Source: JAJDXO01 sp965213765 (lineage in GTDB: Bacteria > Pseudomonadota > Alphaproteobacteria > Rhodospirillales > UBA2165). From it: a DNA stretch of 64,000 nt. Each line of letters starts with the position of its first letter. The first letter of the stretch is position 1. The notes below the pieces were generated by a model, which saw only the letters and a program-made list of their open reading frames with translations, was not told the origin of the DNA and did not search any database. The translations under genes and the position numbers were made by a program. The stretch lies in NCBI GenBank assembly GCA_965213765.1, contig OZ243926.1:2418001-2482000 (forward strand), written 5' to 3'. Below are positions 57,917 to 64,000 of the stretch, piece by piece.

Positions 57917-59695
57917 TCAGGCGCCCTCTTCTTCATGCAATTCTCCGCCCCGGTGAAGCCGGAGCGCGATATCGGCGGTCTGGTACCCGGCCCGCTCAGT
58001 CGGTGAATGGGCGGCGAGGAAGCGCGCCACGGCGACCAATATGTGCCGGCCTTCATCACCGGGGCCCCAGGTATCGAATTGGCGGACACCGGCTTCAAGG
58101 TTCTGATAAGCGTGGAAACCGGCATCCTCCCGCAACAAAGCACGGGCCAGAACGACTATCAGCTTCTCCGGATCGTGACCGAGAAGCAGATAGCGGGACG
58201 TCAGCCGCGCGGCGTCGCTTACCCGGGCCTGGCGGTCAAAGGCCGCCAGCAATTGATCGAGGAGCTCGTCCGCCGCCTTTGGCAAATCGTCGAGGGGACG
58301 TCCATCCTCACCGGGCATCCCCGCCGGTGGGATATTCAGGAACCGGGTGAGGTACAGGGCCATGGCGCCGGCAAAGACGCCGGCCGTCGCATCGGGATAC
58401 GGATCGCCGGCTTCATCCAGACGCTTCAGGATTGCGTGCAGGGCATTGGCGTGGGTGAAGACATGGTGCGCCGTGTCCCAGTCCGAAAACTCGTTCGCCG
58501 TCCCGAAACGGGCCAGACGGAGCGCGGCAGCGTAGGCCAACGCCTGGGCCAGATCGGCTGCCCGCGCCCCTTCGCCCGCAGCCTGTTCCAGCGCCAAGAT
58601 GATCTTGTCCGGCTCATCGTCGAGCAGTCGCCCGGCCAAATTAGCGTGCGCCTTGTACGTATCTATCCCACCCGGATCGGGAAGCCGCCCGCGCACTCTC
58701 TCCCACGCCGCATCCACCAGGGCAACAAGGTCGATGGGATGCCGCCAGGAATCCGATTCTTCGCCCCCGCGTGCCCGGACCATCTGGTCGATGGCCGTGG
58801 GAAGGATCGCCAGGGCCTCGTCATGGCCGACCAGCTCAGCCGCTTCGAGAGCCTTGTTCACGAAGTCCAGACTATGGCCGGTGTCCCCGTAATGCCGGTC
58901 GATTGCCGCAGCCGCTACGCTGTCGACGATCTTTGCCCATGGCTGAGAGGACGAAATCATGGTCTCCAGCGTCCGCTCGGCGGCGGTTCGGTGCCGGACG
59001 TCGGACCATTGGCGGAGCCAACGTTTGAGGGTCTTTCCGTCCAAATCGGCATCGAGAAGCGGTCCGGAGGATTGATATGGCTCCTCTCCGGCGCAATCCG
59101 CCGCCACCCGGCGTACACCGTGGAACAGCGCCAGAAACGCCTCGTCCTCCGGCAAGCGATCGATGATGTTTCCGAGCGCCGTCAGGATGGTCATGCCAAT
59201 ATCGAAACCGTCGCGATTACGAACACCGTAATCGGCTGCCGCGACGACGATGTCTTGGCGGCTCGCGCCGGCATCCAAGCCGGCCAGGATCGCCTTACCC
59301 ATCACCAGCGAGATGTTATGGCTCATACCATCATGAAGGCGCTGACGCCAACGGCCGGCACCGCCTGCCGGTTGCAGCCGGCTCGAAACCCAAACCTCGT
59401 CACCGTCTATCGTGACCTCGGCGGTGGGAACATCGTCGGCCCACAAATCGAAGGTACACCCGCTGGACAGATCAAACCGGGCATGATGCCAGTGGCAGGT
59501 GAGAATGCCGTCTTCGACCGACCCCTGGTTCAACGGAAAGCCCAGGTGCGGGCAACGGTTATCGAGGGCAAACAAACGCTCACCGTCATGTACCACCAGA
59601 ATGGGCGTCGGTCCGCCCCGGACCAGGATCATACCCCGGGCCTTGATTTCCGAAAGGGACCCAGCATGCATGAAGTCGTCGACGGCTTTGTCCAT
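57917..59695 (-). CDS. Rieske [2Fe-2S] protein fused to a long unknown helical domain
   Basis: A 592-residue protein. Residues ~8-105 form a Rieske ferredoxin domain with the cluster ligands in CPHLGFPLN and CHWHHARFDL (C-x-H and C-x-x-H). The remaining ~480 residues are mostly helical and contain several His-bearing segments (GMSHNISLVMG, HYGDTGHSLDF, AHHVFTHANALHAIL) that could bind a metal or haem; I do not recognise the family. It is not the usual Rieske oxygenase alpha subunit, whose catalytic domain is a beta-rich fold with a 2-His-1-carboxylate motif. No signal peptide. It stands alone between the CmcJ-like and ATP synthase genes. Confidence 0.8.
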   Translation of the reverse strand: MDKAVDDFMHAGSLSEIKARGMILVRGGPTPILVVHDGERLFALDNRCPHLGFPLNQGSVEDGILTCHWHHARFDLSSGCTFDLWADDVPTAEVTIDGDEVWVSSRLQPAGGAGRWRQRLHDGMSHNISLVMGKAILAGLDAGASRQDIVVAAADYGVRNRDGFDIGMTILTALGNIIDRLPEDEAFLALFHGVRRVAADCAGEEPYQSSGPLLDADLDGKTLKRWLRQWSDVRHRTAAERTLETMISSSQPWAKIVDSVAAAAIDRHYGDTGHSLDFVNKALEAAELVGHDEALAILPTAIDQMVRARGGEESDSWRHPIDLVALVDAAWERVRGRLPDPGGIDTYKAHANLAGRLLDDEPDKIILALEQAAGEGARAADLAQALAYAAALRLARFGTANEFSDWDTAHHVFTHANALHAILKRLDEAGDPYPDATAGVFAGAMALYLTRFLNIPPAGMPGEDGRPLDDLPKAADELLDQLLAAFDRQARVSDAARLTSRYLLLGHDPEKLIVVLARALLREDAGFHAYQNLEAGVRQFDTWGPGDEGRHILVAVARFLAAHSPTERAGYQTADIALRLHRGGELHEEEGA

Positions 59696-59788
59696 GGCGG
59701 TCTGCCTTCAGCCGGTTGCGGTCGATCATTCCTCTAATATGGCTCGGCAAGCCTAGCACGTAATCGCCGGGCGGCAGATTCCTATCCT

Positions 59789-60214
59789 CTAGTACCGCAC
59801 CCGAATGGTGATGCGTGTCCCTTCGTGCGGGACGTCAAATGCCGCCGCCTCGAAGGCGGGCGCGCTCAGCAGCACCGGGGCATCTCTGGAAAAGCCGAAC
59901 CCTTCCAGGGGCAGGCCGATAAAGTTGGTGTTCATCCCCCCATCCCGGTTCTCATCATGGAGCAAGGCCGCGGCGTAGCGGCCCGCGGGAACGTCCTTAA
60001 TCGGCACGACGATGGATCCGGGGTTCGCGGGTTCATCAAAACCCTTAAACCGCTCTCCTTCGGGGAATTCCTCAGGGTTGTTATGCAAGGCAAGGCGAAT
60101 GACGCCCCGATCGTTGCGTATCTCGGTGACCTCGACAATCAGATCACCCGCCCGCACGGGGAGCGCGGATACGAGGACCGCCATAAACGCCAATAACGGA
60201 AATTTAGTGGACAT
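59789..60214 (-). CDS. DUF2141 exported protein
   Basis: A 141-residue protein with a signal peptide (MSTKFPLLAFMAVLVSALPVRAG region) and the DUF2141 body: RGVIRLALHNNPEEFP, VPAGRYAAALLHDENRDGGM and a final ITIRV strand. Function unknown; a beta-sandwich periplasmic role is likely. The ATG at 60214 lies inside the end of atpC (eleven-base overlap), so it may be translated by coupling, and it is the last gene of the ATP synthase transcript. Confidence 0.85.
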   Translation of the reverse strand: MSTKFPLLAFMAVLVSALPVRAGDLIVEVTEIRNDRGVIRLALHNNPEEFPEGERFKGFDEPANPGSIVVPIKDVPAGRYAAALLHDENRDGGMNTNFIGLPLEGFGFSRDAPVLLSAPAFEAAAFDVPHEGTRITIRVRY

Positions 60215-60632
60215 CGCCGCCGCTTCCGGCCGCCCACACCAAGGCCTCGGCGATCCGAAGCTCCGTCTCGGCGGCTGCTTTTCCGTCGTCGTCCGCCGAG
60301 CCAACCGCCTCCTTGGCGGCGTCAAGCCGCCGAGAAGCCGCGCCGGCGTCGATTTCGTCAACCAATTGGGCCGCATCGGCGAGAACCGTGCAACGCTCTG
60401 CATTGGCCTCGGCAAATCCGCCCTCGACGAATATCCGAGAGGTGACGGAGCCGCCTTGGTGCACCTCGACGACGCCCGGACGGATGGTCGAGATCAACGG
60501 CGCGTGGCCCGGCAGCACGCCGAAATCGCCGGCGCCGCCCGGCACCACCACCATGTCGACCTCCTCGGACGCCACGAGGTTCAGCGGCGTCACGAGATCG
60601 AAGGCAACTTTGTCTGCAGCGGAATCAGCCAT
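60204..60632 (-). CDS. atpC: ATP synthase epsilon subunit
   Basis: A 142-residue subunit of the F1 central stalk: FDLVTPLNLVASEEVDMVVV, GDFGVLPGHAPLISTIRPG and FVEGGFAEANAERCTVLAD are typical beta-sandwich features, with a C-terminal helical pair that can brake the enzyme. 24 bases after atpD. Confidence 0.95.
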   Translation of the reverse strand: MADSAADKVAFDLVTPLNLVASEEVDMVVVPGGAGDFGVLPGHAPLISTIRPGVVEVHQGGSVTSRIFVEGGFAEANAERCTVLADAAQLVDEIDAGAASRRLDAAKEAVGSADDDGKAAAETELRIAEALVWAAGSGGDVH

Positions 60633-60656
60633 GATCGGTGTCCTTCGGGCTACCCC

Positions 60657-62081
60657 TCAGGCGGCCTCGACGGCCATCTTCCGGGCCTTCTCGACGGCTT
60701 CTTCGATGGTGCCGACCATGTAGAAGGCATTCTCCGGCAGGTGATCGTACTCGCCGGCGCAGATAGCCGCGAAGCCCTTGATGGTGTCATCGAGATTGAC
60801 GAAGACGCCCGGCGAGCCGGTGAACACCTCGGCGACATGGAACGGCTGCGACAGAAAGCGCTGGATTTTCCGCGCCCGGGCCACGGTGAGCTTATCCTCC
60901 TCGGAAAGTTCGTCCATGCCGAGAATGGCGATGATGTCCTGCAAGGACTTATAGGTCTGCAGCACTCGCTGCACCTCACGGGCGGTGGTGTAGTGCTCCT
61001 CGCCGACCACATCGGCGGTTAACACCCGCGAAGTGGAGTCGAGTGGATCCACTGCCGGGTAGATGCCGAGCTCGGCGATCTGGCGCGACAACACCGTGGT
61101 CGCGTCCAAGTGGGCAAACGATGTTGCCGGGGCCGGATCGGTCAAATCATCCGCCGGCACATAGATCGCCTGCACGGACGTGATCGAGCCCTTGGTGGTC
61201 GAAGTGATCCGCTCCTGCAGCGCGCCCATGTCGGTGGCCAAGGTCGGTTGATAGCCCACGGCGGAAGGAATCCGGCCCAGCAATGCCGACACCTCGGAGC
61301 CCGCCTGGGTGAACCGGAAGATGTTGTCGACGAAGAACAGCACGTCCTGGCCTTCCTGGTCACGGAAGTACTCGGCAACCGTCAAGCCGGTCAGCCCGAC
61401 GCGCGCCCGCGCCCCGGGCGGCTCGTTCATCTGGCCATAGACCAGCGCGGCCTTGGAGCCCGCCCCATCCGTCTGAATAACCCCGGACTCGATCATCTCG
61501 TGATAGAGGTCGTTGCCCTCACGGGTCCGTTCGCCGACACCGGCAAACACGGAGTAACCGCCGTGCGCCTTGGCGATGTTGTTGATGAGTTCCATGATGA
61601 TCACGGTCTTGCCCACGCCGGCGCCGCCGAACAGGCCGACCTTGCCGCCCTTGGCGTATGGCGCGATCAAATCGACGACCTTGATACCGGTGACCAGAAT
61701 TTCGGTCTCCGTCGACTGATCGACAAACTCGGGCGCCGGTTTGTGGATTGACGAGGTGACTTTCGACTCAACAGGCCCGGCCTCGTCCACCGGCTCGCCG
61801 ATAACGTTCAAGATCCGGCCCAGGGTTTCCGGCCCGACCGGCACTTCGATGGGCCCGCCGGTGTCGATGACCTCGGTTCCGCGAACCAGGCCGTCGGTGG
61901 TGTCCATGGCGACTGTGCGCACCTGGCCCTCCCCAAGGTGCTGCGCAACTTCAAGCACCAGACGCCGTTCCAGCCCTTGAACTTCAAGGGCATTCAAGAT
62001 TTCCGGCATATCGCCGTCGAACTTGACGTCGACCACCGCACCCATGATCTGGGAGATTGCTCCGGTGTTATTCTGTGCCAT
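60657..62081 (-). CDS. atpD: ATP synthase beta subunit
   Basis: A 474-residue catalytic F1 subunit: Walker A GGAGVGKTV, GERTREGNDLYHEM (catalytic Glu), Walker B VLFFVDNIFRF and the ALLGRIPSAVGYQPTLATDM block. It makes or hydrolyses ATP in the F1 head. Normal length. Confidence 0.98.
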   Translation of the reverse strand: MAQNNTGAISQIMGAVVDVKFDGDMPEILNALEVQGLERRLVLEVAQHLGEGQVRTVAMDTTDGLVRGTEVIDTGGPIEVPVGPETLGRILNVIGEPVDEAGPVESKVTSSIHKPAPEFVDQSTETEILVTGIKVVDLIAPYAKGGKVGLFGGAGVGKTVIIMELINNIAKAHGGYSVFAGVGERTREGNDLYHEMIESGVIQTDGAGSKAALVYGQMNEPPGARARVGLTGLTVAEYFRDQEGQDVLFFVDNIFRFTQAGSEVSALLGRIPSAVGYQPTLATDMGALQERITSTTKGSITSVQAIYVPADDLTDPAPATSFAHLDATTVLSRQIAELGIYPAVDPLDSTSRVLTADVVGEEHYTTAREVQRVLQTYKSLQDIIAILGMDELSEEDKLTVARARKIQRFLSQPFHVAEVFTGSPGVFVNLDDTIKGFAAICAGEYDHLPENAFYMVGTIEEAVEKARKMAVEAA

Positions 62082-62110
62082 CCTACTCGCTCCTCGGATT
62101 CGGCGCCGCC

Positions 62111-63004
62111 CTAGACGGCCTCGGCACCGGAAATAATTTCAATCAACTCACTTGTAATCTTGGCCTGACGCGTACGATTGAACTGCAGCGACAGGGCGTC
62201 GATCATTTCTCCCGCGTTCCGGGTCGCATTGTCCATGGCGCTCATCCGGGCACCATGTTCAGATGCATTGCTCTCCAAGAGCCCGTGCAGAATTTGCACC
62301 TCCAGGTTCTTGGGCAGCAAAACCCCCAAAATGACGTCGTCGTCCGGCTCAAACTCGGTCGCCGCCGGAATGACGCCGGATGCCGCCTCTTCCCCGCTCG
62401 CTTCTTCCTCGATGGAAACGGGAATCACCTGCTGGGGGGTGACAATCTGGGTCATCGCCGAAACGAACTGATTGTAAGTGACGGTGCAGACGTCGAACTC
62501 GCCGGCGTCGAATAGTTCGACGATCTTGGCGGTTACATTCCGAGCGTCTTCCAAGGTCACCGCCGTCCGGCCGATGTCTTCGAACGTATCAACGATCTTG
62601 TCTCCGTGATCCCGGCGAAGCTGGTCGCCGGCCTTTCGACCGACACACACGACTTTGACGGTCTTGCCGGCGGATTCCAACTCGGCGATCTGCCGGCGCA
62701 CCGAGCGGACGATATTCGCGTTGAAGCCGCCGCAGAGTCCGCGATCCGATGTCATGGCGACCAGCAGATGGACGTCATCCCTGCCTGTGCCGGCCAGTAA
62801 CGGCGGCGCGCCTTCCGTCGAGCCCAGTCCCTCGACCATGCCCGCGATCATCCGCTCCATCCGTTCAGCAAACGGCCGAGCCGCTTCCGCGGCCTCCTGG
62901 GCGCGGCGCAGGCGGCTGGCCGCCACCATCTTCATGGCGGATGTGATCTTCTGCGTCGATTTGACGCTGTCGATCCGGGTCTTGAGTTCCTTGAGACCGG
63001 CCAT
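62111..63004 (-). CDS. atpG: ATP synthase gamma subunit
   Basis: A 297-residue central-shaft subunit: N-terminal helix MAGLKELKTRIDSVKSTQKI, TSDRGLCGGFNANIVR, and the C-terminal helix NRTRQAKITSELIEIISGAE. It couples rotation to catalysis. It lies between atpA and atpD as usual. Confidence 0.97.
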   Translation of the reverse strand: MAGLKELKTRIDSVKSTQKITSAMKMVAASRLRRAQEAAEAARPFAERMERMIAGMVEGLGSTEGAPPLLAGTGRDDVHLLVAMTSDRGLCGGFNANIVRSVRRQIAELESAGKTVKVVCVGRKAGDQLRRDHGDKIVDTFEDIGRTAVTLEDARNVTAKIVELFDAGEFDVCTVTYNQFVSAMTQIVTPQQVIPVSIEEEASGEEAASGVIPAATEFEPDDDVILGVLLPKNLEVQILHGLLESNASEHGARMSAMDNATRNAGEMIDALSLQFNRTRQAKITSELIEIISGAEAV

Positions 63005-63036
63005 CGGTTATCCGATTCGCTTATCCCTCCGAGGCT

Positions 63037-64000
63037 CTAAGAGAAGGATTTGGTGAAATCGTCGAGGAAGGTCTTGAGCTTTTCCTCGGTTGCTTCGTTG
63101 ATTTCGGCATCGGTGCGGATCGCCACCAAAATGTCGGCGCCCGACTCGCGGACCTCTTCCATCAGCGCCGCTTCGTAGCGGACCACATCTCCAACCTCGA
63201 TCCCGTCGAGATAGCCGTTCACGCCGGCGTAGATGGCGACCACCTGTTCCTCCACCGGGTAGGGTACGAACTGGCCCTGCTTCAGGATTTCGGTCAGCCG
63301 CGAGCCGCGCGCCAACAGACGCTGGGTCGCGGAATCCAGATCGGACGCGAATTGGGAAAACGCCGCCATTTCCCGGTACTGAGCGAGTTCCAGCTTGATC
63401 GAGCCGGCAACCTGCTTCATGGCCTTCACCTGCGCGGCAGAGCCCACCCGGCTGACCGACAGACCGACATTCACCGCCGGGCGGATGCCCTGGTAGAACA
63501 ATTCGGTCTCGAGGAAGATCTGCCCATCGGTAATGGAAATCACGTTCGTCGGGATGTAGGCCGAGACGTCGTTGGCCTGGGTCTCGATCACCGGCAGCGC
63601 GGTCAATGACCCGGCGCCGTTGTCATCGTTCATCTTCGCGGCCCGCTCCAATAGGCGGGAGTGCAGATAAAACACGTCACCGGGATAGGCCTCACGCCCC
63701 GGCGGACGGCGAAGCAGCAGGGACATTTGCCGGTAGGCGACCGCCTGCTTGGTTAAATCGTCGTAGAAGATAACCGCATGCATGCCGTTGTCGCGGAAAT
63801 ATTCCCCCATGGTGCAGCCCGTATAGGGCGCCAGGAAGAGCATCGGCGCCGGTTCAGATGCCGTGGCCGCGACGACGATGGAGTATTCGAGTGCGCCGTA
63901 GCTCTCAAGAATCTTGACGAACTGCGCCACCGAAGACCGCTTCTGGCCGACGCTCACATAAACGCAATAGAGCTTCTCGGAATCATCCCTGGCGGCGTCG
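63037..64000 (-). CDS. atpA: ATP synthase alpha subunit, 5' part outside window
   Basis: The frame is open to the window edge and encodes about the last 320 residues. Visible motifs: CVYVSVGQKRSSV, VIFYDDLTKQAVAYRQMSLL, RRPPGREAYPGDVFYLHSRL, and SITDGQIFLETELFYQGIRP, then NVGLSVSRVGSAAQ. The upstream part, with the P-loop, is not in the window. First gene seen of the operon atpA-atpG-atpD-atpC. Confidence 0.97.
   Translation of the reverse strand, partial: DAARDDSEKLYCVYVSVGQKRSSVAQFVKILESYGALEYSIVVAATASEPAPMLFLAPYTGCTMGEYFRDNGMHAVIFYDDLTKQAVAYRQMSLLLRRPPGREAYPGDVFYLHSRLLERAAKMNDDNGAGSLTALPVIETQANDVSAYIPTNVISITDGQIFLETELFYQGIRPAVNVGLSVSRVGSAAQVKAMKQVAGSIKLELAQYREMAAFSQFASDLDSATQRLLARGSRLTEILKQGQFVPYPVEEQVVAIYAGVNGYLDGIEVGDVVRYEAALMEEVRESGADILVAIRTDAEINEATEEKLKTFLDDFTKSFS

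Noticed and set aside
58007..59737. 576-codon plus-strand frame opposite the Rieske fusion gene
   Set aside because: The minus strand carries an intact Rieske cluster motif in frame; the plus-strand product has no recognisable domain.

Overview
The window looks like the chromosome of an alphaproteobacterium, probably near Rhodospirillales. Evidence: the housekeeping set rpoD, dnaG, a yqeY-like gene, carA, carB and greA lies together; the ATP synthase genes run atpA-atpG-atpD-atpC; trxB is followed by a lysR gene; coding GC is high. No rRNA gene or CRISPR array was found. One tRNA gene is present.

The left third (about 1-22.4 kb) is accessory. It opens with the end of a glutathione S-transferase gene and a field of broken genes (fumarylacetoacetate hydrolase, a peptide-type binding protein, a GntR regulator) among a few intact ones (EF-hand protein, VOC protein). 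Next is a DctB/DctD-like two-component system followed by a TAXI-type TRAP importer. A good sigma-54 promoter, an IHF-like site and an upstream inverted repeat lie in between, so the regulator very probably switches on the importer. After an IS21 remnant comes a ten-gene minus-strand set: winged-helix regulator, alpha/beta hydrolase, five-gene Dpp/Opp-type ABC importer, then a three-subunit biotin-dependent carboxylase whose carboxyltransferase departs from pyruvate carboxylase at acceptor-site motifs. This is the best candidate here for an undescribed uptake-hydrolysis-carboxylation pathway.

A tRNA-Ile2(CAU) at 22.8 kb separates the accessory part from a more core-like part. Just beyond it is an aromatic ring-cleavage operon (LigA-like, LigB-like, RutB-like amidohydrolase, cupin). 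Core genes follow from 26 to 47 kb: rpoD, dnaG, yqeY-like, carA, an unrelated lower-GC gene wedged between carA and carB, carB, greA, an Lrp/AsnC regulator, trxB, lysR, a candidate small RNA, an EF-G-like GTPase, an aspartate aminotransferase, an MFS exporter and uvrB.

From 47 to 60 kb are metabolic genes: a protein with three RidA domains in one chain, pobA, a TauD/TfdA dioxygenase, a DnaQ-type exonuclease beside a CBS/DUF294 protein, msrB, an EamA exporter, a dienelactone hydrolase, a truncated GST, a CmcJ/NvfI-like enzyme and a Rieske protein with a long helical tail. A MITE-like repeat sits between pobA and the dioxygenase gene and supplies that gene's stop codon; a partial inverted copy lies 6.5 kb away next to the truncated GST. 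The window ends in the ATP synthase operon, cut inside atpA.
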